NCBI RefSeq assembly: GCF_006874765.1 | Contig: NZ_CP040840.1 | Location: 3,052,501 to 3,100,000 of the forward strand | From: Leptospira weilii | GTDB taxonomy: Bacteria > Spirochaetota > Leptospiria > Leptospirales > Leptospiraceae | DNA: 47,500 nucleotides | Reading direction: 5' to 3' | Part shown: in pieces, positions 36,204 through 45,512 of the stretch | Layout: every line of letters starts with the position of its first letter | Numbering within the stretch: position 1 is the stretch's first letter | Made by a program: the position numbers and the translations under genes | The notes under the pieces: generated by a model | What the model was told of the DNA's origin: nothing | The model's database searches: none | What the model saw: the letters and a program-made list of their open reading frames with translations, nothing else

Positions 36204-37697
36204 ATGGCCGTAAGTTCAGTTTCAACAACACACGTATCCGGAGGACTCGGAAATAGTTTTCCGTACGAAGATAAGGTCCACGCGAAAATCGGAGAGGCGG
36301 AAGGATACGATGCAAACACTCCGATTTTGATTTCTTCCTACCAGCAAGGAAAGGACGTATTCATCAAGGGAGAGTTAGTCGATGCACTCAAACAACACTT
36401 CGAAGAATTTGACGAAGAGCTTGGCGAAGTTCCCGTTCCGGTCCTTTGTGTTCGACCTGAAAACGATCAGGTTGGAAGCGTGGATCCGATGATTCCCGGA
36501 TCGGCAAACACTGGTTTGGCGGATCCGCCTACAATTTCAGGAACCCCCGTCGGAAACCGATCTGTTGTAATTCGAGTTTCTAAGGCGGGCGCGCTCGGAA
36601 CCGCAGAATATCGTAAAAGCGAAGATGGCGGGGATACGTTCGGGCCCTTGCTTGTAACTCCTGTTTCCGGAGTAATTGCCCTTGCCGTTGGAGTTACCGC
36701 AACGTTTCATAACGACACTCCTCTCGCAGATACGTTTCACGTAGGGGATACGTTTACGTTTAACATCAAAGGACCCGGTCCTTCCGAACAAAGTCGACTT
36801 CTCGCTATCCAAGCATTGAAAACCGTAGACCAAGGAAGTACTCCTTTTTACTGGTTTCACCACCTTGGAGACGTTCGTCGTTCATTTGCCTTTTCCGTTT
36901 CGGTTCTTCTGGAAGAAATGAGAACTGAAAATCTTTTTCGGATCTTTGCGGTTTTGGAAATCGAGCGAAAACTTCCATCCGAATCCGTAGAATCCTATTT
37001 CCTTCGGATCGGGGACGAATGGGATTCTTTCGAAAACGAAAGAGTTTGTGTGGTCGGCGCGGAAGGCCGTTACATTCCCGGCGGGATCAACTCAAACGGT
37101 GGATGGAACGCTTCTCTCGAACTTGCCGGGGCGATCGGAGAATGGCGCAATGCTGCTACGTTTCTATGCGCGAGGCTCGCGGCTCATCGTGTCAACGTTA
37201 GCGCGGCTTGGGTTGCCAAAAACAAATCCAGAACCTTCATCGGAATTCGTTATTGGAACGAAGGTTACAAAGGATACCGGACCGCCTTCGATGATATGGG
37301 TCTGACAATTCTTCAAATCTATCCGGACTACCAAGGTGTCTTTATCGCATCCGACAACTTGATGGCCGGTGCTACATCCGACTTCCAGTACATCCCGGAA
37401 CTTCGTCGGGCGAATAAAATGCACCGGGTCGTTTACCGAGAGTCTCTTCCGTTTCTAAAATCGGATACGGAAACCAACTCCGGAAGCGGGGGCCTCGACT
37501 ATCTCAAAGCCGTAATCGACGCCAAGGTTTCTTCTGAGATGGAACGTGCAGGTGAAGCCGAAATATCGGGACACGAAATCAAACTGCAACCGATCAAAAC
37601 AGTGAATGGGAGAAAGATTCTTCCTGCAACTCTCAAGATGTTCATCAAAGACAGAATCGATGCCATTCAGTGGTCCACTGAATTTGCGCTCGCGTAA
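36204..37697 (+). CDS. Contractile tail sheath protein (Mu gpL-like, DUF2586 type)
   Basis: The ATG at 36204 follows AAGGAGAG and gives 497 residues. The central insertion-like part (DPPTISGTPVGNRSVVIRVS) contains a small beta domain found in some sheath proteins, and the C-terminal part has ISGHEIKLQPIKTVNGRKIL then MFIKDRIDAIQWST, consistent with the sheath core that contracts to drive the tube. A longer frame back to 36075 runs through the preceding gene and is rejected. Contractile tail implies a myovirus, as Mu. Confidence 0.78.
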   Translation: MAVSSVSTTHVSGGLGNSFPYEDKVHAKIGEAEGYDANTPILISSYQQGKDVFIKGELVDALKQHFEEFDEELGEVPVPVLCVRPENDQVGSVDPMIPGSANTGLADPPTISGTPVGNRSVVIRVSKAGALGTAEYRKSEDGGDTFGPLLVTPVSGVIALAVGVTATFHNDTPLADTFHVGDTFTFNIKGPGPSEQSRLLAIQALKTVDQGSTPFYWFHHLGDVRRSFAFSVSVLLEEMRTENLFRIFAVLEIERKLPSESVESYFLRIGDEWDSFENERVCVVGAEGRYIPGGINSNGGWNASLELAGAIGEWRNAATFLCARLAAHRVNVSAAWVAKNKSRTFIGIRYWNEGYKGYRTAFDDMGLTILQIYPDYQGVFIASDNLMAGATSDFQYIPELRRANKMHRVVYRESLPFLKSDTETNSGSGGLDYLKAVIDAKVSSEMERAGEAEISGHEIKLQPIKTVNGRKILPATLKMFIKDRIDAIQWSTEFALA

Positions 37698-37721
37698 ACA
37701 AACTAAAAGGAGAAATTCAAA

Positions 37722-38156
37722 ATGCCAAATCCAGGAGATATTTTACCGCAGAGTTTAAGTTTCGAAAACTTCACTCTCAACATGTTGGGAAGGGAGCTTA
37801 TCAAGTTCAGTAAATTTAGCTTGGACTACGAAGCGGATATCGCGTTCAAACTCGGAAAAGGTGGAGAGCCAGTAAGCTGGTCCGTCAAGAGTTACAAGCG
37901 AAGTGCAAAGGCGACAATCGAACTCGACGAGTTGAAATATATGATCAAACTCGCCACCCCTTTTGGTGGGGATCTTTTAAAACTTCCACCTTCTCCGATT
38001 ACTGCGCGTTGTGAGGTGGAAGGAGGAACTCTGCTTTTAACCGTCCCTGCGGCGAAGATCATTAAGTTTTCCCTTCCGTTTGAGACAGGAGCGGATGCGG
38101 CGGAAACGGACTTAGACCTCGCAGTGACGAGTTACCCGATTATTACATTTACTTAA
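37722..38156 (+). CDS. Tail tube protein (Mu gpM-like)
   Basis: The 144-residue protein MPNPGDILPQSLSFENFTLN and onwards matches the size and beta-rich content of Mu-type tube subunits (VSWSVKSYKRSAKATIELDE and TARCEVEGGTLLLTVP). It lies directly between the sheath and the chaperone genes, as in Mu. It polymerises into the inner tube that guides DNA. AAAGGAG precedes the ATG. Confidence 0.72.
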   Translation: MPNPGDILPQSLSFENFTLNMLGRELIKFSKFSLDYEADIAFKLGKGGEPVSWSVKSYKRSAKATIELDELKYMIKLATPFGGDLLKLPPSPITARCEVEGGTLLLTVPAAKIIKFSLPFETGADAAETDLDLAVTSYPIITFT

Positions 38157-38183
38157 TATATTTTACAAGGAGAAGAAAAGAAA

Positions 38184-38597
38184 ATGGAAATCCAAGGCAC
38201 TCAAAAACATGACGACTACCAACAGGCAATCGCAAGCCTTCCCGAAGAGTACGTTCCGATAGACGAAGGATTCCTTACACATTACGAAGTGGAAATCGAA
38301 GCGATCAAAGAGTTTTTATCCGACAAGGGTGGACTTCATCTCATTCAAGTGGACGAGTATTCCACTCTGTGCAGAGTTCCCTCGAAAGAAACTCTTTCCA
38401 AAGCTTCGGAGCGTAGTAAAAAGTTAGATCCGATCGAAGCCGATATTGATTTCGTAGGTCGCTGTTTGGTGTATCCAAGTGCTGCAACATTTTCCGGTTG
38501 GACAAACAACGGAGCGCCCGGTCTTGCCTCTTCTATAGCCCGGAAAATTTTCGATCTGGCAAAACTGAACCAAGAGGCGGTTTCAAAAAAGCTTTAG
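38184..38597 (+). CDS. Tail-assembly chaperone, short form (Mu gp41-like)
   Basis: The 137-residue zero-frame product MEIQGTQKHDDYQQAIASLP and onwards ends EAVSKKL just after an A AAA AAG heptamer. The protein is helical with acidic stretches and lies between tube and tape measure, the place of the G/GT chaperones that wrap the tape measure during assembly. Most ribosomes would stop here; some should shift to make the long form. Confidence 0.7.
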   Translation: MEIQGTQKHDDYQQAIASLPEEYVPIDEGFLTHYEVEIEAIKEFLSDKGGLHLIQVDEYSTLCRVPSKETLSKASERSKKLDPIEADIDFVGRCLVYPSAATFSGWTNNGAPGLASSIARKIFDLAKLNQEAVSKKL

Positions 38598-38803
38598 CGG
38601 ATCGGGAGGCGGAAATTCGCTCAGGACTCGGGGCGCTTGAAAATTTAATTCGTCTTTTATCTCCCGAGACGCAGGTTCCGGATCCGTTTGATGTGGAAGA
38701 AATCGCAAGAAGAAGTAAAGACGTTCAGTGGACACAAGAAAGGATTATCGATATGATCGCGGCCGGGGTTGCCAAAGGAATCGCCAAAGCGTTCGGTAAG
38801 TGA
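38184..38803 (+). CDS. Tail-assembly chaperone, -1 frameshift long form (Mu gp41/42 type)
   Basis: A -1 shift at A AAA AAG (38585-38591) carries the ribosome from EAVSK to KALADREAEIRSGLGALENL, then QVPDPFDVEEIARRSKDVQW and ends GIAKAFGK at 38803. The product is about 206 residues. The second frame has no good start of its own near its 5' end, which argues for the fusion. This arrangement is the conserved strategy of lambda G-GT and Mu gp41/42, giving a fixed ratio of short to long chaperone. Confidence 0.72.
38585..38591 (+). promoter_or_regulatory. -1 ribosomal frameshift slippery heptamer A AAA AAG
   Basis: In the zero frame the codons read tcA AAA AAG ctt tag: the heptamer is in the correct register (X XXY YYZ) for -1 slippage, and the stop codon follows two codons later. 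The heptamer AAAAAAG is one of the most efficient bacterial -1 sites. No strong stem was traced downstream by eye. Confidence 0.75.
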
Positions 38804-38853
38804 TAATCTTATTTACAAAGGATTTTTAATTTAGGATAAAGGAATAGATAAAG

Positions 38854-39078
38854 ATGGCGAAAGATTGGAAAGGTTTTGATCCAAAAAATCCAACGGCGAG
38901 CGATTTGATTCCGTTTGCTGGAGTGATCTATTTTTTCTTACATCTTTGGTCTTTTTTTCCATTGTTTGGAATCATTCCTGCGGTTCTCGTCATTCCGTTT
39001 AACAAAAATAAATTCCTAAAATACTTACCTCTTGTAACAAACCTTTCTGTGTCCACGGTCTATCTGCTTTACAAGTAG
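38854..39078 (+). CDS. Small membrane protein in the tail operon
   Basis: A 74-residue protein with two hydrophobic helices (about residues 20-33, PFAGVIYFFLHLWSFF, and 33-50, PLFGIIPAVLVIPF) and a third weaker one at the end (LVTNLSVSTVYLLYK). It sits between the chaperone and the tape measure, where Mu has no gene. It may be a cargo insertion or a superinfection-exclusion-type protein; the evidence is topology only. Confidence 0.55.
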   Translation: MAKDWKGFDPKNPTASDLIPFAGVIYFFLHLWSFFPLFGIIPAVLVIPFNKNKFLKYLPLVTNLSVSTVYLLYK

Positions 39079-39084
39079 GTACAA

Positions 39085-41382
39085 ATGGATACATTCGAAC
39101 TCGGTGTTGTTTTAAGTCTCAAGGATTACGCATCTGGTCGTCTCGGTGAAATCGAGACAAGATGGAAAAATGTTCGAAAGAGTATGGACGAGACATCCGC
39201 ATCCGCAAGACTTTTTGATCGGTCGATGGGGATGGTCAAAACCGGTCAAAGTCTACTCGAATACGGGTCGGGTGCATTATACTTTTCCAAATCTCTCATC
39301 GAAGCAGGACTCGAAGCGGGTAAACTTGAAAAAAACATAGAGTCTTTAGGTGTAACTAAGGACGAAGTTTCTAAAATTTCTTCCGAAGTTCGCGGAATGA
39401 CCGGCGACATGGGAATCGCCCAAGAGACTTTTTTATCAGGAATCTACGACATTAAATCCGCTATTTCTAGTTTGAACCCAGCGGAACTTTCAAGCGTCGC
39501 GGGCGCTTTGGGTAAAGCCGCTATTGCAACCAAAGGAGACTTTGCGGGACTTGCGGATCTTTTCGGAACCACTCACGCACAATTTAAAAAGATGTATAAC
39601 GAATCGGACGCCGCGTTTGCATTACGTTTTGCGAATACGCTTTCTCTTTCCGTTCAAAAATTCAAAACCGACGGTGCTAAGATGCAATCGGCAATGCAAG
39701 GGCTCGGTGCAACTGCGGCGGGGATGGGCGTCAAACTCGAGGAGCAGATGGCGGTTTTGGGAATGCTTCAAAATACGATGCTTCCGGGAGTTGCGGGAAC
39801 CTCTTACCGCGCTTTCCTGAGTTCGGTAGGAGAAGGATTTCAGAAGCTAGGACTCAGCGCAAAAAACGCGCAAGGTCAAATCAAATCTATGCCCGAACTC
39901 TTGGAAGAGATGAATCAAAAATACCAGAATTCCTTTGTAGTCAATCAGGCTACGGGGAATAAAGTTCTAAAACTTGATGCAAGAAACGAAATCAAAAGAG
40001 CGCTCGGTTCGGAGGAAGCCGTGGCCGCGCTTGAAAATCTCCTTCCTAAAATGGGAGAGTTAAAAACTTCCATTTCCGAAATCCAAAACGCAAACTTAAG
40101 CGGTACCGCAGAAGCCTTAAACAAAATGGCTTCCATCAATCAAGACAACCTATCGTCTCAATTGGACCGTAGCGCAGAAGCTTGGAAGAGTTTAAAAACA
40201 AGCCTCGGTCAAGATATTTCCTCCGGTCCGATTCTTGGGATCACAAAAGGATTTGGAGATATGCTGTCCGGGTTGACTAAATTCTTAGACCAAAGTCCAG
40301 GGCTTCGGAAATTTATTTCTTATCTCGTGATCGGCGGATCCGTTGCTCTCTTTTTAGGAGGCGCATTCACTACTCTCGTTGGAATTGTAGGAATGTATAC
40401 CGCTGTAACGAATTCCGCGGCGGCGGCAAAAATTTTCGATACAATCGCTACTATAAAGAACTGGGCGGCAAAAGTTGCCAATAGAACCGCGACCATTGCG
40501 CTGGCTGTCGCAGAATACGCGTTAATCGGAATTGTCGGTGCCGCGGTATATACTTGGAAAGGACTGATGTTTTTGTATGGAGTGATGACGAGTAGAACGA
40601 AAGCTCTCGCCGCTTGGCAAACAATCCAAACCGGTGTTACGACCGGCCTTGCTTGGGCTTCGAATTTATTAAACGCTTCCCTTTGGGCCAACCCGATCAC
40701 CTGGGTCGTTGCAGGAATTCTTCTCGCGGTTGGTGTTGTGGCCGCTGCGGCTTACTACTGGAACGAGTGGACAACTGTCGTTTCAAACGCTTGGAATCAA
40801 CACAAAAACCTAATCTCTGTTCTTTTACTTTTAACCGGTCCGATCGGTTGGACGATTGCGGCTTTGGTAAAGATCAAAGACAATTGGGCGACAATCGCAG
40901 GCTGGATCGACAAGGCGGTCGCCGCGGTAAAAGTTTTTTTCGGAGCCGGGGGCGATCAGGTAGCGATCGGAGTGACGCAAAATACCTTAAAGCCAGTCTC
41001 TGTCAAACCGGCGACTTCCGAGACAAAATCCGTTTTTGATTCGATGAAGATGGGAAGTGTCGACAAGATGCTTTCTCAAACGGGAGGATCAAAGCTTGAT
41101 TTGGGCAATCAAGCCCAATATTCCAAAGCATTAGAAATTCCTAAATTAGATCCTTCTTTACTAAACAGTCCCTTGCAAGGGTATCCGGGTGGAACATCCA
41201 AGACTCCCCCGATTCAAATTACAATCAATCGACTCGTAGACAAAATCACATTCCAAAATAATTCTTCCGGATACAAAGAGGCCGGGGGCTTTATCGGGAA
41301 TGTGTTTACAACTGAAATCAAAAAATCTGCGGAACGTGGAAACCCAGCGGTTCCATTTAGTTTCGGATCAGGAGGTCTCTAA
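39085..41382 (+). CDS. Tail tape measure protein
   Basis: At 765 residues it is the longest gene here. N-terminal coiled helices (LGEIETRWKNVRKSMDETSA) are followed by the TP901-type tape measure core (SGIYDIKSAISSLNPAELSS, VLGMLQNTMLPGVAGTSYRA with GTSYRAFL), several hydrophobic segments in the middle (about residues 410-560, e.g. YLVIGGSVALFLGGAFTTLV), and a Gly/Pro-rich end. It sets tail length and may open the inner membrane. It follows the chaperones directly, as expected. Confidence 0.87.
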   Translation: MDTFELGVVLSLKDYASGRLGEIETRWKNVRKSMDETSASARLFDRSMGMVKTGQSLLEYGSGALYFSKSLIEAGLEAGKLEKNIESLGVTKDEVSKISSEVRGMTGDMGIAQETFLSGIYDIKSAISSLNPAELSSVAGALGKAAIATKGDFAGLADLFGTTHAQFKKMYNESDAAFALRFANTLSLSVQKFKTDGAKMQSAMQGLGATAAGMGVKLEEQMAVLGMLQNTMLPGVAGTSYRAFLSSVGEGFQKLGLSAKNAQGQIKSMPELLEEMNQKYQNSFVVNQATGNKVLKLDARNEIKRALGSEEAVAALENLLPKMGELKTSISEIQNANLSGTAEALNKMASINQDNLSSQLDRSAEAWKSLKTSLGQDISSGPILGITKGFGDMLSGLTKFLDQSPGLRKFISYLVIGGSVALFLGGAFTTLVGIVGMYTAVTNSAAAAKIFDTIATIKNWAAKVANRTATIALAVAEYALIGIVGAAVYTWKGLMFLYGVMTSRTKALAAWQTIQTGVTTGLAWASNLLNASLWANPITWVVAGILLAVGVVAAAAYYWNEWTTVVSNAWNQHKNLISVLLLLTGPIGWTIAALVKIKDNWATIAGWIDKAVAAVKVFFGAGGDQVAIGVTQNTLKPVSVKPATSETKSVFDSMKMGSVDKMLSQTGGSKLDLGNQAQYSKALEIPKLDPSLLNSPLQGYPGGTSKTPPIQITINRLVDKITFQNNSSGYKEAGGFIGNVFTTEIKKSAERGNPAVPFSFGSGGL

Positions 41383-41834
41383 TGTTTTTAGATCCAATAC
41401 CAGGGGGAACGTTTTTAGCGGTTACGGGCAGTGATCTGGATCCTGTAAAAATCGGTGGTTACAGTTGTCCGAGAGGGACCAAGGTTACGATCTCTCAGGA
41501 AAAAAACTATTCCAAGACAACCGTTCCGGGACGAGAAGGAACGATCAAAGAAGTTGTAGGGTTTCATGATTGGCAACTTACAATTGAATTCGAGTTTGTA
41601 AGTAACACAGGAATGCAATTAGGTGCAATTTCAGAGTTACGTGACATTGAATCAAAATGGATGAAAATGGATTCCCTGGAAATCGTTCATCCTAAAATCA
41701 ATGCGCTTGGAATTATGAAAGTTTTTTTAATTAGAATCGAATTCCCCGACGAGGACCGAGGTTTTGAACTTCCCGTACGAATCGAAGCAATCAGCGATGA
41801 TCCTTCCTTTGATTTGGAGACTTCTCCAAAATGA
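41382..41834 (+). CDS. Baseplate-associated protein (Mu gpN-position)
   Basis: The 150-residue protein MFLDPIPGGTFLAVTGSDLD and onwards is beta-rich: RGTKVTISQEKNYSKTTVPG, GFHDWQLTIEFEFVSNTGMQ and RIEFPDEDRGFELPVRIEAI. Such FHDWxLTI-type proteins of tailed phages sit between the tape measure and a LysM protein and help start the baseplate hub. It overlaps the tape measure stop (TAATG). Function by position. Confidence 0.6.
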   Translation: MFLDPIPGGTFLAVTGSDLDPVKIGGYSCPRGTKVTISQEKNYSKTTVPGREGTIKEVVGFHDWQLTIEFEFVSNTGMQLGAISELRDIESKWMKMDSLEIVHPKINALGIMKVFLIRIEFPDEDRGFELPVRIEAISDDPSFDLETSPK

Positions 41835-42232
41835 ATGAACGTGTCCATTACGTGAAAGAGAACGATACTCTCCAAAGGATCGCGGCGCTCTACTGGGGAG
41901 ATTGGACATTGTGGCCACTGCTTCAAGATTCCAATTCGCACCTAACTCAAAAAATCGGTTTCGATTGGCCCGAGAAATTGAAAGAAGGGATCGCCTTGAA
42001 AGTACCGACGAGTCTTCCTACTTCGGATCTTGACCACACGGTGGCAAAATCCGATTCTTACGAGTCCTTGAGTTTATTCTACTATTCTACAGAACATTTC
42101 AGTGAACGGATCCGAAATCAAAACGAGCGAAAAATCCTTCGGTATTTGATCGGTAGTAGGATTACGATTCCGGCACTTGTGGATCGAAGAACATTCCAAA
42201 CCGCTAAGGAGAGAATCAAAACATGGCTTTAA
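41831..42232 (+). CDS. LysM-domain tail protein (gpX-like)
   Basis: The 133-residue protein begins MNERVHYVKENDTLQRIAAL then YWGDWTLWPLLQDSN, a LysM-like fold (V..NDTL..IA..YGD...W..L...N) of tail proteins such as P2 gpX and T4 gp53 that bind peptidoglycan-like or hub surfaces. A second, degenerate LysM repeat follows (HTVAKSDSYESLSLFYYSTE). It overlaps both neighbours (ATGA upstream) and belongs to the baseplate core. Confidence 0.75.
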   Translation: MNERVHYVKENDTLQRIAALYWGDWTLWPLLQDSNSHLTQKIGFDWPEKLKEGIALKVPTSLPTSDLDHTVAKSDSYESLSLFYYSTEHFSERIRNQNERKILRYLIGSRITIPALVDRRTFQTAKERIKTWL

Positions 42233-43188
42233 TCATGAGACAACGCTTACTCATTGGCGGTAAAATTCTTCACAAAATTTCGGAAGCCGAACTCATCAGC
42301 GGACGCAAAGAGCCGCATGCCCAACTGACAATTAGACTCCCGAAGATGAAGGGATATGACAGTAAAGCATTCAAAAAGGGTGATTTAGTACGTTGGTGGG
42401 CATGGTATGAAGGATACAAAGAATCCCTTGAATTTGAAGGAAAAATTGTGAGCATATCTCCAAAGATGCCTTTGGAAATTGTCTGTAGAGACAATATGTA
42501 TGATCTTCAACTCAAAACTGTAAATTTTAATATTGATAAGATGACAATACCTTCAATCGTTAATCGTTGTATTTCCGCCGAGGATGTAATTCCTAAAATT
42601 GACCCAACCATTGCTTCAATACGATTAAGTTATGATATTTTAACCGCAGGAAAACGCGCTGCTTTCGTACTTCATCGACTAAAAAAATATGGAATCGACG
42701 CTTTTTTTCGGAATAGTTTTTTGGTAGTTCAGAATCCAACGAAAATTCCCGCTCCCGCTAAAAAGAAAGTCTTTCAATTGGGTCACAACGTAATCAAAGA
42801 CAATCTATCCACGCGGGAAAGTAGGCCGATCCAAGTTAAATTAAGAAGTTATAACATAGACACGGGAAAGATGCAGGAAGCTACATATACCGAAAACGGA
42901 GGTGAGGAACTTATTTTCGATTTGGACGGAATTTCCTTTTCCGAACTTAAAAAAAGAGCGGAAGAAATCTATCACGAGATTGCGGGAACCGGTCTTGTCG
43001 GAGAATTTGAGACCTTCGGAGTTCCGTCGGTGCAACATTCAGAAATCATAACATTCAAAGATCCGGACGACAAGGCGAGATCGAAGGACGTATTTGTGGA
43101 TAAAGTGATAAAAACTTGGTCCGCTAAAAATGCAACGTTTAGACAAATCATCCATCCTGCTGTTGTGAAATTCAAGGATGCAGTATGA
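42223..43188 (+). CDS. Baseplate hub protein (Mu gpP / P2 gpD-like)
   Basis: The 321-residue protein shows the phage late control gene D-type layout: an N-terminal beta domain (KISEAELISGRKEPHAQLTI), EFEGKIVSISPKMPLEIVCR and MYDLQLKTVNF, the IPSIVNRCISAED helix and a C-terminal part with SKDVFVDKVIKTWSAKNATF. It forms the trimeric hub between tube and spike. The start follows AAGGAGAG and overlaps the LysM gene by ten bases. Confidence 0.74.
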   Translation: MALIMRQRLLIGGKILHKISEAELISGRKEPHAQLTIRLPKMKGYDSKAFKKGDLVRWWAWYEGYKESLEFEGKIVSISPKMPLEIVCRDNMYDLQLKTVNFNIDKMTIPSIVNRCISAEDVIPKIDPTIASIRLSYDILTAGKRAAFVLHRLKKYGIDAFFRNSFLVVQNPTKIPAPAKKKVFQLGHNVIKDNLSTRESRPIQVKLRSYNIDTGKMQEATYTENGGEELIFDLDGISFSELKKRAEEIYHEIAGTGLVGEFETFGVPSVQHSEIITFKDPDDKARSKDVFVDKVIKTWSAKNATFRQIIHPAVVKFKDAV

Positions 43189-43871
43189 GCGTTGCTCAGG
43201 ATATAGTTACTCTCTTTTTTAGCGAGTTTACGATCAACTGGGCGACTATGGCCACGGTCGTTCGTGTTCAGGAAGAACCGGACGATTCCGGGAAATCGGG
43301 ACTTTTGACTGCGACTGTCAACGGCGCGAACAAAGAAAATATACGCTGGTTTTGGCCTGTCAAACCTGCTATCGGTAGCCGTTGCATTATTCTCTTCGGA
43401 GATAACAACGCAAGTAGAGCGGTTGCAATCGGCTTTAACAAAATTGCAAAAATCAAAACTAAAGTCACCGAACTCTGCGAGATCGAAGTAGACGAACAAG
43501 GTTTTAAAATCAATCATTCTCAGTTATTGTCCGTGATTGCAAAACTTACGGAAGGAAAACTGACTTTCAAAAACGGTCCTACTTTAGAAGTCGCGTTAGA
43601 CTCCATTCAGAACAAAATCAACTTCAAAGGAAAAGTCGAAGTCGGGGACGCAACCATTTCCGGAGTCGATACAAACGCGCTGGAAACTTGGATGAACGAA
43701 ATCGCCACGTCATTACAAGCCCTCTACACCGCGATTCAAACGTCGCCGGTGATGCCGATGGATGGAGGCGCATCTTACAAGGCAGGACTTTCCGGAGCTA
43801 TTTCTTCGAAACCAATTCCTTCGGTTCCTGCTACTCTCAAAGTTTCCAACCTCAAGTACGGAAAGTCTTAA
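43185..43871 (+). CDS. Baseplate spike protein (gpV/gp45-like)
   Basis: The 228-residue protein has an OB-fold-type N-terminus (TVVRVQEEPDDSGKSGLLTA, WPVKPAIGSRCIILFGDNNA) and a beta-helical middle with repeated phrases (KGKVEVGDATISGVDTNALE). This is the puncturing spike/needle organisation that breaks the outer membrane of a Gram-negative-like envelope. It starts in an ATGA overlap with the hub gene. Mu gp45 has the same role and place. Confidence 0.72.
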   Translation: MSVAQDIVTLFFSEFTINWATMATVVRVQEEPDDSGKSGLLTATVNGANKENIRWFWPVKPAIGSRCIILFGDNNASRAVAIGFNKIAKIKTKVTELCEIEVDEQGFKINHSQLLSVIAKLTEGKLTFKNGPTLEVALDSIQNKINFKGKVEVGDATISGVDTNALETWMNEIATSLQALYTAIQTSPVMPMDGGASYKAGLSGAISSKPIPSVPATLKVSNLKYGKS

Positions 43872-43899
43872 GCTTTGCCTACTATCTCAAATTTGAATT

Positions 43900-44391
43900 T
43901 TGAAACAAAATGAGAAGAATGAACTTCGGTCTGCTATCTCGCACAAAAAAATAGAAGACATAGCGGACATTCATTCCTATCAATCACTCGAATCGCTTGC
44001 GGTCTCCTTTCCCATAGATAACCTCTATTTTGTGGATTTTTTAACCGACGCGCTTACTGAGGATTTACTACTCGATTCAAAAACTTTTGATTTTGCGGAA
44101 AGCGAATCGGAAATAGAAGTCGTGCGCTCGATGGTGATGGAAGCGTTCGATATGACTCCTGCGGACGACATTGATTTTCCAGAAATCTACAGCCGTCAAA
44201 GAAAGCATCTTTACGAAGACGACGATAACGGTCCTCAAGAAAGGATGAACGATGCGTTCCGGATCTTAGAACAATTCCCCCAAATCGATTCCGACACAAT
44301 TAAGATTTCCGTACTCAAAGAAGGTCTTTCTATCTACTTCCGATTAAAAACCGGAGAAGAACTCGTCTTGAATCTTGGGGGAAACTCATGA
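43900..44391 (+). CDS. Baseplate protein (Mu gp46-position)
   Basis: The 163-residue acidic protein starts TTG at 43900 without a clear ribosome binding site: MKQNEKNELRSAISHKKIED and onwards; SLAVSFPIDNLYFVDFLTDA and DFPEIYSRQRKHLYEDDDNG lie in the body. The short GpW/gp25-like wedge protein normally occupies this slot; the fold could be similar but the sequence does not prove it. The stop overlaps the gpJ-like start by ATGA. Confidence 0.52.
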   Translation: MKQNEKNELRSAISHKKIEDIADIHSYQSLESLAVSFPIDNLYFVDFLTDALTEDLLLDSKTFDFAESESEIEVVRSMVMEAFDMTPADDIDFPEIYSRQRKHLYEDDDNGPQERMNDAFRILEQFPQIDSDTIKISVLKEGLSIYFRLKTGEELVLNLGGNS

Positions 44392-45512
44392 TATTATACA
44401 CTACAAAATCAAACGTTCAAAGAGAAATAGAACGGAACGTTTCTAACTCTAAGGTTTTTGAAAGCCATGATTTTACTCAAAACTCAAAAGCGAGCACAAT
44501 TCTAAGATCTCTTGCAAACGCAATCTATCTATTCATCGATCAAAATCTTGTAGCACTCCAAAAAGCGATCCACTATCATACAGCCGAAGAAGAAGACTTA
44601 CACGAGTGGTTAAAGCGTTACGGCCTGGAATGGAAGGAATCGACTCACGCGAAACACAGAATCCGAATCGGTTCTAAAACAGCCGTTCCTTACGAAGTTC
44701 TGATTCCCGTCGGAAAAATCGTAGGTACCGCGGATCACAAGATTCAGTTTCAGATTACACAAGAATCAAAGATTCTTCCTACAACGCCCGTAGACTCAAG
44801 AGGCTTCCATACTGTGGAAGTGATCTGCGAAGCTCTCATTTCCGGCACAAAAGGCAACGTTGCCCAAAACGCAATTTCCGAAATCATCGACTATATTGAA
44901 GACTGTGACGTTGTGTATAACCCGAATACGATCCCCGAATTTGTAGCGCGGGACAGAGAAACAATTGCAAGTGTTCGGTCTCGTTTGCAAGAGGCTGAAA
45001 TCAAATCTTCCTCTCTGTGGACTCCGGAATGGTACGTAAGCGAAGCATTAGGATTTTCGTTTGTAGAAAGGGCTATCTTTAAAAGCAGCAAAGCAATCGG
45101 AATTCCGGGAGTCGTAAAACTTCTACTCAAAGGAGCCAGTGGAGCAATTTCATCCGCACAGTTGCAAATCGTAGAAACGCACTTTGATAGCGAAGATAAA
45201 AATCCAGGAGGGGTTGCAAAAGTTGTCTGTGAAAACGTAAGCGCGATCGAAGTAAGTAAGGTTTTTATTATATACTTCGCTTCCGCCGAATCGATTCCGG
45301 ATTCAATCACACTTGAAAACATTGTGGATACGTTTTTCTTCTCTCTCAAAGACGGCGACGATTTTGTTACCAACTCGCTTCGTTCCAACCTTTTAAATCT
45401 TCCGGACGCAGTTCAGTGTGACGTCGACAACGGAGACAACATTTCCATTCCCCCTGGTAGCCTTGCAGTCAAAGGTTCCGGTTTTGACGTTACTGCAACG
45501 GTGTATTCATGA
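44388..45512 (+). CDS. Baseplate J-like wedge protein (Mu gp47-like)
   Basis: The 374-residue protein has the Baseplate_J features: helical N-terminus (SKASTILRSLANAIYLFIDQ), EEDLHEWLKRYGLEWKESTH, PVDSRGFHTVEVICEALISG then TKGNVAQNAISEI, and a C-terminal EWYVSEALGFSFVERAIFKS. The KGNVA..I phrase is common to gp47/gpJ/T4 gp6 proteins that make the iris of the baseplate. It has ATGA overlaps on both sides. Confidence 0.82.
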   Translation: MILYTTKSNVQREIERNVSNSKVFESHDFTQNSKASTILRSLANAIYLFIDQNLVALQKAIHYHTAEEEDLHEWLKRYGLEWKESTHAKHRIRIGSKTAVPYEVLIPVGKIVGTADHKIQFQITQESKILPTTPVDSRGFHTVEVICEALISGTKGNVAQNAISEIIDYIEDCDVVYNPNTIPEFVARDRETIASVRSRLQEAEIKSSSLWTPEWYVSEALGFSFVERAIFKSSKAIGIPGVVKLLLKGASGAISSAQLQIVETHFDSEDKNPGGVAKVVCENVSAIEVSKVFIIYFASAESIPDSITLENIVDTFFFSLKDGDDFVTNSLRSNLLNLPDAVQCDVDNGDNISIPPGSLAVKGSGFDVTATVYS

